Assembly (NCBI GenBank): GCA_963837485.1
Contig: CAWINP010000014.1
Coordinates: 248,001 to 312,000 of the forward strand
Direction of reading: 5' to 3'
Source: Solirubrobacter sp963837485
Lineage (GTDB): Bacteria; Actinomycetota; Thermoleophilia; Solirubrobacterales; Solirubrobacteraceae
Length of the DNA: 64,000 bases
Positions 31,856 to 39,400 of the stretch are shown here, piece by piece. The notes beneath the pieces are model-generated. The model saw nothing but the letters and a program-made list of their open reading frames with translations. It ran no database searches and was not told where the DNA came from. Each line of letters starts with the position of its first letter. Position 1 is the stretch's first letter. The position numbers and the translations under genes are program-made.

Positions 31856-32646
31856 GCCTTCCTCCGGTAGCGGTCCGGGCGGCCCAGCGGGCGGTGGCGG
31901 TGCCCGTAGCCCGGGTCGTAGACGTGCGAGCGGCCGGCGTCGGGCGCGGCCCCCAGCGCCGGGCCGACGAGCACCAGGGCCTGGGTGGTGATCCGCGCCG
32001 CGCGCACGCGCTCGCCGAGCTCGGAGAGCGGGCAGCGGATGACGACCTCGTCCGGCCACGACGCGCGGTAGACGACCGCGCACGGCGTGTCATCCGCGTA
32101 GCCGCCCTCCGACAGATCCCGCTGCAGCTCGCGAGGCCTGCGCACCGAGAGGAAGAGCGCCATCGTGGTGCCGTGGGCGGCGAACGCCGCGAGCTCCTCG
32201 TTCGGCGGCATCGACGTCCGCTGCGCGCGCCGCGTGAGGATCAGCGACTGCGACACGTCCGGCACCGTCAGCTCCTGCCCGAGCGCGGCGGCCGCGGCGC
32301 CCAGCGACGAGACGCCCGGGACGATCTCGACTTCCAGCCCGAGCGCGCGGCAGGCGCGCAGCTGCTCGTGCAGCGTGCCGTAGAGCGTCGGATCGCCCGA
32401 GTGCACGCGCGCGACCCCGAGGCCCTCGCGCGCCGCTCGCGAGTAGATCGCCAGCACGTCCTCGAACGTCTTGTCGTCGGACGCGACCAGCTCGGCGCCG
32501 GCGCGCGCGTGCGCCAGCACGCCCTCGTCGACGAGCGAGCGCGCCCAGACGACGACGTCCGCTTCGCCGAGCACGCGGATCGCACGCAGCGTGAGCAAGT
32601 CCGGCGCCCCCGGCCCCGCGCCCACGAACCACACGCGGCCGCTCAC
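31852..32646 (-). CDS. cobM: Precorrin-4 C11-methyltransferase CobM/CbiF
   Basis: A 264-residue tetrapyrrole methylase: VWFVGAGPGAPDLLTLRAIR, VHSGDPTLYGTLHEQLRACR, EIVPGVSSLGAAAAALG, LTVPDVSQSLILTRRAQRTS with MPPNEELAAF, and PCAVVYRASWPDE. All match CobM/CbiF, which methylates C11 of precorrin-4. The last ~25 residues (GYGHRHRPLGRPDRYRRKA) are His/Arg-rich. GTG 32646 overlaps the cbiM stop, and its stop overlaps cobL. Confidence 0.94.
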   Translation of the reverse strand: MSGRVWFVGAGPGAPDLLTLRAIRVLGEADVVVWARSLVDEGVLAHARAGAELVASDDKTFEDVLAIYSRAAREGLGVARVHSGDPTLYGTLHEQLRACRALGLEVEIVPGVSSLGAAAAALGQELTVPDVSQSLILTRRAQRTSMPPNEELAAFAAHGTTMALFLSVRRPRELQRDLSEGGYADDTPCAVVYRASWPDEVVIRCPLSELGERVRAARITTQALVLVGPALGAAPDAGRSHVYDPGYGHRHRPLGRPDRYRRKA

Positions 32647-33281
32647 GCCGGCACCCTGCGCGCGACGCGCACGAGGTCCGGCCGGACGCGCAGCAGCGCG
32701 CGCACGATCAGCGCGGTGATCGCGCCCTCGATCAGCGCGATCGCCGCGTACGCGCCCAGCGTCGACCACGCGAGCGCCCGCATGTCCACGCCGGCCGCCG
32801 CGCCGAGCGCGACCTCGGTCACGAAGATCGCCGCGGCGAGCAGCACGTTCACGCCCGCCGTCAGCCCGCAGGCCCACGCGAGCGGCAGCGCCCGCCGCAG
32901 CGCGAGCAGCAGCGGGTAGCCGACGAACGCCGGCACGAGCGCGAGGTTCGTGATCGTCAACCCCAGTGTCGTGATCCCGCCGTCGCCGAGCACCAGCGCC
33001 TGGATCGCGCACACGACCGCGATCGTCAGTCCGCCCAGCCACGGCCCGAGCAGCGCGACCGCGAGCGTCCCACCGAGCAGGTGGCCCTGCGTCCCGACCG
33101 CGATCGGCACGATCGGCGCGTCGCCGACGAGGAAGAACGCGGCGGCGAGCCCGGCGACCGGCAGGTCGCGCTCGCGCACCGTGCGCGCCGCTCCGCGCAG
33201 GCAGACCGAGAGGCCCGCCGCCGCGGCGACTGCGCCGAGCGCCGCCGTCTCGGCGGTCAGGAAGCCGTCGGGGATGTGCAT
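32643..33281 (-). CDS. cbiM: Cobalt ECF transporter substrate-binding component CbiM
   Basis: A 212-residue membrane protein beginning MHIPDGFLTAETAALGAVAA. The N-terminal Met-His-Ile-Pro-Asp supplies the amine and His2 that coordinate Co(II). IVPIAVGTQGHLLGGTLAVA, CAIQALVLGDGGITTLGLTI and GYPLLLALRR are also typical. CbiN is not recognisable nearby; the ATPase and T component are elsewhere in the operon (fused CbiX-CbiO and CbiQ). Overlaps cobA by 25 bp and cobM by 4 bp. Confidence 0.92.
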   Translation of the reverse strand: MHIPDGFLTAETAALGAVAAAAGLSVCLRGAARTVRERDLPVAGLAAAFFLVGDAPIVPIAVGTQGHLLGGTLAVALLGPWLGGLTIAVVCAIQALVLGDGGITTLGLTITNLALVPAFVGYPLLLALRRALPLAWACGLTAGVNVLLAAAIFVTEVALGAAAGVDMRALAWSTLGAYAAIALIEGAITALIVRALLRVRPDLVRVARRVPA

Positions 33282-33967
33282 AGCCGCAGGGCGGCCGTCG
33301 GGCCGACGACGAACGTGACCGGGGGAGGGAGGGGAGCGGGCAACGCGCCGAGCGTCCCGCGCAGCACGCGCTCGTCGGGACGCCCGGCCGCGCTGACGGC
33401 CGCGACCGGCGTACCGGGCGAGCGGCCGCCGGCGATCAGGGCCGCCGCGGTGCGGCGGATCCGCCCGCGGCCGGTGAGGATCACGAGCGTCCCGCCGAGC
33501 CGCGCGAGCGCGGGCCAGTCCGGCGGCGAGGCGTGCTCGGGATCGTCGTTGCCGTCCACGAGCGTCGCGGTGACCGAGAGCTGGCGAAGCATCAGCGGGA
33601 TGCCCGCCGCCGCGGGCGCCGCCAGCGCCGCCGACACGCCCGGGATCACGCGCACGGCGATCCCCGCCTGGCGCAGCGCGACCGCCTCCTCGCCGCCGCG
33701 CGAGGCGACGAACGGATCGCCGCTCTTCAGGCGCACGACGTCGCCCTCGCGCGCGAGCGAGACGAGCAGGGCGTTGACCTCGGCCTGCGGCAGGTCGAGG
33801 CCGCCGCGGCCGACGCAGACACGCCGCGCGGATGGCGCGAGGGCGAGGATCGGGTCCATCGACGGCCGGTCGTAGACGACGACGCGCGCCGCCCGCAGGA
33901 CGCGATCGGCCGCGACGGTGAGGAGCTCCGGGTCGCCCGGTCCGGCACCGACGAGCCACGCCGTCAT
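33257..33967 (-). CDS. cobA: Uroporphyrinogen-III C-methyltransferase CobA (SUMT)
   Basis: 236 residues. MTAWLVGAGPGDPELLTVAA, VVVYDRPSMDPILALAPSAR (most SUMTs read YDRLV here), EVNALLVSLAREGDVVRLKS, GDPFVASRGGEEAVALRQAG, VRVIPGVSAALAAPAAAGIP and LVILTGRG. It makes precorrin-2 from uroporphyrinogen III using two SAM, the branch-point of corrins and sirohaem. ATG 33967 overlaps the cobJ stop; its 3' end overlaps cbiM by 25 bp. Confidence 0.92.
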   Translation of the reverse strand: MTAWLVGAGPGDPELLTVAADRVLRAARVVVYDRPSMDPILALAPSARRVCVGRGGLDLPQAEVNALLVSLAREGDVVRLKSGDPFVASRGGEEAVALRQAGIAVRVIPGVSAALAAPAAAGIPLMLRQLSVTATLVDGNDDPEHASPPDWPALARLGGTLVILTGRGRIRRTAAALIAGGRSPGTPVAAVSAAGRPDERVLRGTLGALPAPLPPPVTFVVGPTAALRLCTSPTAS

Positions 33968-34674
33968 GACGCGCCCCTCGTCCCCACCAGCCACGGCCCC
34001 GCCCACGCGCCGCTGTCTCCGGCCACCACCACGAGCGAGCGCATGGTGACCGCGGCGGGGTCGAGCGTGGCCAGCGTCGCCGTGGCGATCGACTCCCCGG
34101 CCCGCGCGACGTCGGTCGCCACGGCGACCGGCGTATCCGGTGCACGATGCACCAGCAGTGTCGCGAGCGCCCGCGAGAACGAGCGCGTGCGCGACGCCGG
34201 GTTGTACAGCGCCAGCGCCAGGCCCGCCGCCGCGACCGCCGCGAGCCGGCGCTCGACGACGGTCCACGGCACGTGCAGGTCCGACAGCGACAGCGTCGCC
34301 CAGTCGTCGGCCAGCGGCGCGCCGAGCCGCGCCGCCGCGGCGAGCGCGGCGGTGACGCCGGGGACGACCTCGACCTGCACGCCGGTCTGCGCCGCCAGCG
34401 TCAGCGTCCGCGCCGCCATCCCGTGCACGCCGGCGTCGCCCGATGAGACCAGCGCGACGCGGGAGTGCCGCGCGCGGGCGAGCGCCTCCGTCGCCCGCTC
34501 GATCTCCTCGCCCATCCGCCCGCGCACGAGCGCCTGGCCGTCCAAGAGGTCCGCGCACTGGTCGAGGTACGGGCCGTAGCCGCAGACCACGTCGGCCTCC
34601 CGCACCGCCCGCGCCGCCGCCGCGGTGCGATGCTCGGCGCCGCCCGGGCCGAGTCCCACGATCGAGAGCGTCAT
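33964..34674 (-). CDS. cobJ: Precorrin-3B C17-methyltransferase CobJ/CbiH
   Basis: A 236-residue methylase: MTLSIVGLGPGGAEHRTAAA, VVCGYGPYLDQC, VALVSSGDAGVHGMAARTLT, VEVVPGVTAALAAAARLGAP and LYNPASRTRSFSRALATLLV. It methylates C17 and carries out ring contraction, for which its substrate must first be oxidised by CobG/CobZ in the aerobic route. No CobG domain is fused or adjacent. Overlaps the CbiX-CbiO gene and cobA by 4 bp each. Confidence 0.93.
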   Translation of the reverse strand: MTLSIVGLGPGGAEHRTAAAARAVREADVVCGYGPYLDQCADLLDGQALVRGRMGEEIERATEALARARHSRVALVSSGDAGVHGMAARTLTLAAQTGVQVEVVPGVTAALAAAARLGAPLADDWATLSLSDLHVPWTVVERRLAAVAAAGLALALYNPASRTRSFSRALATLLVHRAPDTPVAVATDVARAGESIATATLATLDPAAVTMRSLVVVAGDSGAWAGPWLVGTRGAS

Positions 34675-36305
34675 GCGACCAGCGGGCTGAAGCCGGCGGG
34701 AAGCTCGAGCCGGTGCGAGCGCATGAAGCCCTCGTCCGCCAGCAGCTCGCGCGTCGGCCCGTCGGCGACGACGAGGCCGCGGTCGAGCACGACGGCGCGC
34801 GGGCACAGCTCGAGCGCGTACGGGAGGTCGTGGCTGACGAGCAGCAGCGCGATGCGCAGCGATACGAGCACGTCGAGCAGCTCCCGCCGCGCCGCAGGAT
34901 CGAGCGCGGCGGTCGGCTCGTCCAGCACGAGCACGTCCGGCCGGCACGCGAGCACGCCGGCGATCGCCGCCCGCCGCCGCTCGCCCGCGCTCAGCGTATG
35001 GGGCGCCCGCCCGGCGAGCCCGGTCAGCCCGACCGCGGCGAGCGCGTCGTCCACGCGCTCGCGCAGCGCCTCGCCGCGCAGCCCGCGCTTGGCCGGCCCG
35101 AACGCGACGTCCTCCTCGACGGTGGGCATGAAGAGCTGGTCGTCAGGATCCTGGAACACCAGGCCGGTGCGCCGTCGCAGCTCGCGCGTCCCGCCGACCT
35201 CGATGTGACCCGAAGCCTCCACCGCGCCGCACGCGGCGAGCGCGAGCGTCGTCTTGCCGGCGCCGTTGGGCCCGAGCACGGCGAGCCGCTCGCCGCGCGC
35301 GAGCCGCAGGTCCACCCCGGCCAGTGCCCGGCTTCCGTCCGGGTACGCGTACGCGACCCCGGCCAGCTCCAGCACGGTCTCGCCGAGCGCCGGCCGGACC
35401 GGTCGCGGGATCGCCGCCGGCGCAGCGGGCGCCCGCGTCGCCCGCCGTCCGCGCCGGCGCCCGCGCGCCGGGCCGTCGCCGTGCGGGCTGAGCGAGATCG
35501 CCGTGCCGACCTTGTCCTCGTAGCCGGGCAGCCGGACCCGGTAGGTGCAGAGGTCGCAGTTCATCCGCACCGGGCCGGTCAGCGCCTCGCGATAGCGCTC
35601 CAGCACGAGCCGTGCCAGGCGCCGGTCGGGGCCGAGATGCGGCCCGGCGACGATCTCCAGCGAGGGATGCTCGGCCGCGTACGCCGCAGCCTGGTCGTAG
35701 ATGCGCGGCACCAGCACGCCGGTGAACAGCAGGAACGGGACGACGGCGATCCGGCGCGCGCCGAGCAGCCGGCAGCGCTCGAGCGCGTCTCGCACGGTTG
35801 GCCGGGCGACGCCCGCGAACGCGGGCTCGACCATCCCGAGCCCGCGCGAGTCTCCGAGCAGCCGCGCGACCTTGTAGAGGTCCGAGGTGGCGTCCGGGTC
35901 GCTTGAGCCGCGGCCGACGAGGACCACGGCGTCGGGCGACTCCATCGCCTCGCGCGCGCGGTCCTCCGCGACGGCGAGCACGACCGGATCGATCCCGAGG
36001 TCGCGCCCGAGCCGGAACGCGACGCCGGGGTGACGCATCCGCGCTCGCGAGAGCGCCGCCGGGCCGTCGTTCTTGAGATGCCCGGCAGCCAGCAGCACGA
36101 GCGGCACGGAGACGACGTCGCTCGCGCCGGCGAGCACCAGCTCGTCGATCCCCTGGTCGACGAGCGGCTCGGCCATCTCGATGAAGCCGAACCCGGTCGG
36201 CAGCTCCCCCGCCGCCGCGCGCACGTGCGAGGCCAGCTCCCAGAACTCTTCGACGCCGTCGGCGTCGCGCGAGCCGTGCCCGACGACCATCAGCGCCGCG
36301 CTCAT
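34671..36305 (-). CDS. Fusion of sirohydrochlorin/cobalt chelatase CbiX with cobalt-transport ATPase CbiO
   Basis: 544 residues in one frame. Residues 1-270 are a CbiX-type class II chelatase: GHGSRDADGVEEFWELA with His10, LLAAGHLKNDGPAALSRAR with His76, and MNCDLCTYRVRLPGYEDKVG with Cys250/Cys253. Residues ~271-307 are a basic, Ala/Pro linker. Residues ~308-544 are an ECF ABC ATPase: Walker A GPNGAGKT (345-352), Q-loop LVFQDPDDQLF, signature LSAGERRRAAIAG, Walker B VLVLDEPTAALD and LLVSHDLP. One part inserts metal into the tetrapyrrole; the other drives CbiMQ import. ATG 36305 overlaps cbiQ; the stop overlaps cobJ. Confidence 0.9.
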   Translation of the reverse strand: MSAALMVVGHGSRDADGVEEFWELASHVRAAAGELPTGFGFIEMAEPLVDQGIDELVLAGASDVVSVPLVLLAAGHLKNDGPAALSRARMRHPGVAFRLGRDLGIDPVVLAVAEDRAREAMESPDAVVLVGRGSSDPDATSDLYKVARLLGDSRGLGMVEPAFAGVARPTVRDALERCRLLGARRIAVVPFLLFTGVLVPRIYDQAAAYAAEHPSLEIVAGPHLGPDRRLARLVLERYREALTGPVRMNCDLCTYRVRLPGYEDKVGTAISLSPHGDGPARGRRRGRRATRAPAAPAAIPRPVRPALGETVLELAGVAYAYPDGSRALAGVDLRLARGERLAVLGPNGAGKTTLALAACGAVEASGHIEVGGTRELRRRTGLVFQDPDDQLFMPTVEEDVAFGPAKRGLRGEALRERVDDALAAVGLTGLAGRAPHTLSAGERRRAAIAGVLACRPDVLVLDEPTAALDPAARRELLDVLVSLRIALLLVSHDLPYALELCPRAVVLDRGLVVADGPTRELLADEGFMRSHRLELPAGFSPLVA

Positions 36306-37003
36306 AGGGCCACGACCAGGACGGCGAACGCGGCGGCCGGGAACGCGAGCATGGTCCAGTCGAGCGGCCTCGCCCCGGGCGCCAGCACGATCTCCGGCAT
36401 CCGCCCGTCGTAGCCGCGCGCGAGCATCGCCGCGTGCACGCGCTCGCCGCGCTCGAACGAGCGCAGCGCGAGCGCGCCGAGGATGCGCGGGCTCGGCCAC
36501 CGGCGCGCGCCGCCTGCGCGCAGGGCGCGGGCGAGCCGCAGCCGCGAGAACTCGTCGAGCAGCAACTGGAGGTAGCGCAGCGCGAAGCCGGCGATCGCGA
36601 TCGCCGGCCGCGGCGTCCCGAGCCGCTCGGCGCCGCGCAGGATCTCCGGCGCGGGCGTCGTCCAGGCGAGCACGCCGGTGGCGAGCACGGCGAGCGTCGC
36701 CTTCGCGGCGATGCCGAACGCGAGCCAGCCGCCGTCGCGCGCGGCGAACGGGAGCAGGAGCACGAACAGCACGAACGGCGCCTCGATCGCGAGCCGCCCG
36801 GCGAGCAGGCGCCACGGCGTGCGCGCGGCGAGCGCGACCGCGGCGAGCAGCCCGGCGTCGAGCGCGTACGGCCAGACGAGGCGCCCGCGCGGGATCAGCG
36901 CGACGGCGACCACGAACAGGACCGCCGCCGCCACCTTGGTCTCGGCGGGCGCGCGGTGCAGCGCGGTCTCGACGGTCGCGCCGGCGACGGCATGCTCGGT
37001 CAC
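36302..37003 (-). CDS. cbiQ: ECF transporter T component CbiQ
   Basis: A 233-residue membrane protein with 5-6 hydrophobic segments. The coupling region has both T-component Ala-Arg-Gly-type motifs: RLRLARALRAGGARRWPSPR and ERVHAAMLARGYDGRMP. It joins CbiM to the CbiO ATPase (here fused to CbiX, next gene) for cobalt uptake. Overlaps cobI and the fusion gene by 4 bp each. Confidence 0.9.
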   Translation of the reverse strand: MTEHAVAGATVETALHRAPAETKVAAAVLFVVAVALIPRGRLVWPYALDAGLLAAVALAARTPWRLLAGRLAIEAPFVLFVLLLPFAARDGGWLAFGIAAKATLAVLATGVLAWTTPAPEILRGAERLGTPRPAIAIAGFALRYLQLLLDEFSRLRLARALRAGGARRWPSPRILGALALRSFERGERVHAAMLARGYDGRMPEIVLAPGARPLDWTMLAFPAAAFAVLVVAL

Positions 37004-37593
37004 TTGACGATCACCGTCGACATGTAGGGCGCCGGGCCGTCGGGAGGCGTCAGGCGCTGGGCCGGCGTGCCGAGGTCCTCGCCATAGACCACGTTCGCGT
37101 GCGCGTCGAGCACGGCGGGGAGGTTCCGGCCCGCCTTGTAGAGCACGACGGTGTCGAAGCCCGGAGGCACGTCGGCGCCGGGGACGAGCGCGAGCCGCTG
37201 GCGCCCCTCCGCGAGCACGGTCCCGGTGCGGGCGGCGAGATCCTGCATCGCGGTGATGCCGGGCACCGTCTCGACGACCGCGCCCGGCAGCAGCTCGAGC
37301 ACCGCGCGCGCGACGTACGTGAACGTGGAGTACAGGTTCGGATCGCCGAGCGTGGCGAACGCGGCGTGCTCCACCTGGGCGATGCGCGCGGCCGCCCGCC
37401 GCCAGTGCGCCTCGCGGCCCTCGCCGCTCATCGCGAACGCGAGCGGCTCGACGCTCACGTGCTCGGCCACGATCGCCGCCGCGCGGCCGCCTTCGGGCGC
37501 GAACACGCGGTCGGCCTCGCGCAGCGCGCGCAGCGCCTTGAGCGTGAGGTGCTCCGGATCGCCCGGGCCGACGCCGACGCCGATCAGCCGCAT
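37000..37593 (-). CDS. cobI: Precorrin-2 C20-methyltransferase CobI/CbiL
   Basis: A 197-residue methylase: MRLIGVGVGPGDPEHLTLKA, VFAPEGGRAAAIVAEHV, AFATLGDPNLYSTFTYVARA, VETVPGITAMQDLAARTGT and YGEDLGTPAQRL. It adds the C20 methyl to make precorrin-3A. It is ~40 residues shorter than most CobI (230-250) through loss in the C-terminal half rather than a truncated end, since the family C-terminus PYMSTVIVK is present. Overlaps cobB by 10 bp and cbiQ by 4 bp. Confidence 0.9.
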   Translation of the reverse strand: MRLIGVGVGPGDPEHLTLKALRALREADRVFAPEGGRAAAIVAEHVSVEPLAFAMSGEGREAHWRRAAARIAQVEHAAFATLGDPNLYSTFTYVARAVLELLPGAVVETVPGITAMQDLAARTGTVLAEGRQRLALVPGADVPPGFDTVVLYKAGRNLPAVLDAHANVVYGEDLGTPAQRLTPPDGPAPYMSTVIVK

Positions 37594-38840
37594 GCGCCCA
37601 CCAGCCTCTGGGCCACTTCAGGCGTGGACGCCCAGTGCGTGTGCAGATACGAGGCGTGGACGAGGCCGCGAACGTGGCCGCCGGTGCGCGTCCACGCCTC
37701 GCCGCCGGGCGTGACGGTCGAGTAGTGGAACTCGTGGCCGCGCATCGCCGTCCCGGCCGGCCACACCGGGTGGTCGGCCAGCGCGGTGACCTCGCGGTAG
37801 CCGAGCTTCAGGCGCCCGGTCATCGTGGCGGACGCGTTCAGCACGCCGCACATCGGGAGGCCGTCGAGCTCGCGGGACAGGTACAGCAGGCCGCCGCACT
37901 CGGCGAGAACCGGGCCGCGGAAGCGCGCGATGTCCTCGCGCAGCGGCGCGTTCGCCGACAGCTCCTCGCCGAACGCCTCGGGGAAGCCGCCGGCGAGGAT
38001 CAGCGCGTCGGCATCCGGGAGGCGCTCGTGCAACGGGTCGAACTCGACCAGGGTCGCGTTCGCGCGCAGCAGCTCGAGGTTCTCCTCGTAGTGGAACGAG
38101 AACGCGGGGCCGCGGGCGATCGCGATGCGGGCGGCGCTCGGCCGCGCGCCGGGCGTCCAGGCGGGGCCGGGCACGGCTGGCGCGGTGGCGGCGAGCGCGG
38201 CGATGGCCTCGAGGTCGCAGTGCCGCTCGACGGTCGCGGCCAGGCGTTCGATCGCGCGGGCGGTCGCGGGCACCAGGCCGAGGTGGCGCTCGGGGACCTT
38301 CACGGAGTCGTCGCGCGGGATCGCGCCCAGGACCGGCAGGTCGAGCGCGTCGCGCAGGAGCTGGGCGTGGGCGGGGCTGCCGACGCGGTTGAGGATCACC
38401 GCGGCGACGTTGACGTCCGGGTCGAACGTGCGGTAGCCGTGCACGATCGCGGCGACCGAGCGGGCCATTGCCGCGGCGTCGATCACCAGCACGACGGGCG
38501 CCTGCAGGAGCTTCGCGACGTGCGCGGTGGAGGCGAGCTCGCCGCGCCCGGACGCGCCGTCGTAGAGCCCCATCACGCCCTCGATCACCGCGATGCCGGC
38601 TCCCGCCGACCCGTGCCGGAACAGCGGTGCGATCAGCTGCGGGCCGGAGAGGAAGGCGTCGAGGTTGCGGCCGGGGCGCCCGGCGGCGAGCGCGTGGTAG
38701 CTCGGGTCGATGAAGTCCGGGCCGACCTTGAACGGCGCGGGCGCGTCCCGGCGCCTGGCGAGCGCGGCGATCAGCCCGCCGGCGACGGTCGTCTTCCCTG
38801 CGCCGGAGCTTGTGCCGGCGATGACGACGCGCGGGATCAC
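37584..38840 (-). CDS. cobB: Cobyrinate/hydrogenobyrinate a,c-diamide synthase CobB
   Basis: 418 residues. N-terminal ATP-binding domain: VIPRVVIAGTSSGAGKTTVA with P-loop GTSSGAGKT, KVGPDFIDPSYHALAAGRPG and NLDAFLSG, VIEGVMGLYDG. C-terminal glutaminase domain: ALILAGGFPEAFGEELSAN, GPVLAECGGLLYLSRELDG with nucleophilic Cys, and GHEFHYSTV. It amidates the a and c side chains using glutamine. GTG 38840 is chosen because it gives the GTGA overlap with cobO; GTG 38843 is adjacent. Confidence 0.94.
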   Translation of the reverse strand: MIPRVVIAGTSSGAGKTTVAGGLIAALARRRDAPAPFKVGPDFIDPSYHALAAGRPGRNLDAFLSGPQLIAPLFRHGSAGAGIAVIEGVMGLYDGASGRGELASTAHVAKLLQAPVVLVIDAAAMARSVAAIVHGYRTFDPDVNVAAVILNRVGSPAHAQLLRDALDLPVLGAIPRDDSVKVPERHLGLVPATARAIERLAATVERHCDLEAIAALAATAPAVPGPAWTPGARPSAARIAIARGPAFSFHYEENLELLRANATLVEFDPLHERLPDADALILAGGFPEAFGEELSANAPLREDIARFRGPVLAECGGLLYLSRELDGLPMCGVLNASATMTGRLKLGYREVTALADHPVWPAGTAMRGHEFHYSTVTPGGEAWTRTGGHVRGLVHASYLHTHWASTPEVAQRLVGACG

Positions 38841-39400
38841 CACTCGATCCCCTGCTGCGCGCGGATGCCGTGGTCCATCGGGTGCTTGATCTTGTGCACC
38901 TCGGACACCAGGTCGGCGACGGCGATCAGGCCCGGCGGGGCGTCGCGGCCGGTGACGACGACGTGCTGGAAGCCCGGGCGCGCGGTGAGCGCGCCGACGA
39001 TCTCGTCCTCCGGGATCCAGCCGTACTTGATCGCGTAGGTGAGCTCGTCGAGCAGCAGGAACTCGTAGCGCTCGCTTTGGATCCGGCGCTTGACCTCGTC
39101 CCAGCCGGCGCGCGCCTTGTCGGCCGACTCGTCGAGGTCCTTGGAGAGCCACGTCCAGCCGTCGCCCATCTTCTCCCACTCGATCCCGCCGAGCGCCTGG
39201 GCGGCCTTCGCCTCGCCGACCTTCCACTTGCCGGACTTGACGAACTGGAACACGCCGCAGCGGTAGCCGCGCGCCCACGAGCGCATCAGCATCCCGAACG
39301 CGGACGTCGACTTGCCCTTGCCGTGGCCGGTGAGCACGATCAGCAGCGGGCGGTCGCGCGGCTTGCGGCGCTTCGGGTCGGCGCTTCCGAGATCGGTCAT
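38837..39400 (-). CDS. cobO: Cob(I)yrinic acid a,c-diamide adenosyltransferase CobO (BtuR)
   Basis: 187 residues. RPLLIVLTGHGKGKSTSAFG contains the unusual P-loop GHGKGKS, and GMLMRSWARGYRCGVFQFVK with SGKWKVGEAKAAQALGG and LLLDELTYAIKYGWIPEDE are CobA/CobO-family hallmarks. It adds the 5'-deoxyadenosyl group to the Co(I) corrinoid. Overlaps the chlID and cobB genes by 4 bp each. Confidence 0.95.
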   Translation of the reverse strand: MTDLGSADPKRRKPRDRPLLIVLTGHGKGKSTSAFGMLMRSWARGYRCGVFQFVKSGKWKVGEAKAAQALGGIEWEKMGDGWTWLSKDLDESADKARAGWDEVKRRIQSERYEFLLLDELTYAIKYGWIPEDEIVGALTARPGFQHVVVTGRDAPPGLIAVADLVSEVHKIKHPMDHGIRAQQGIEW

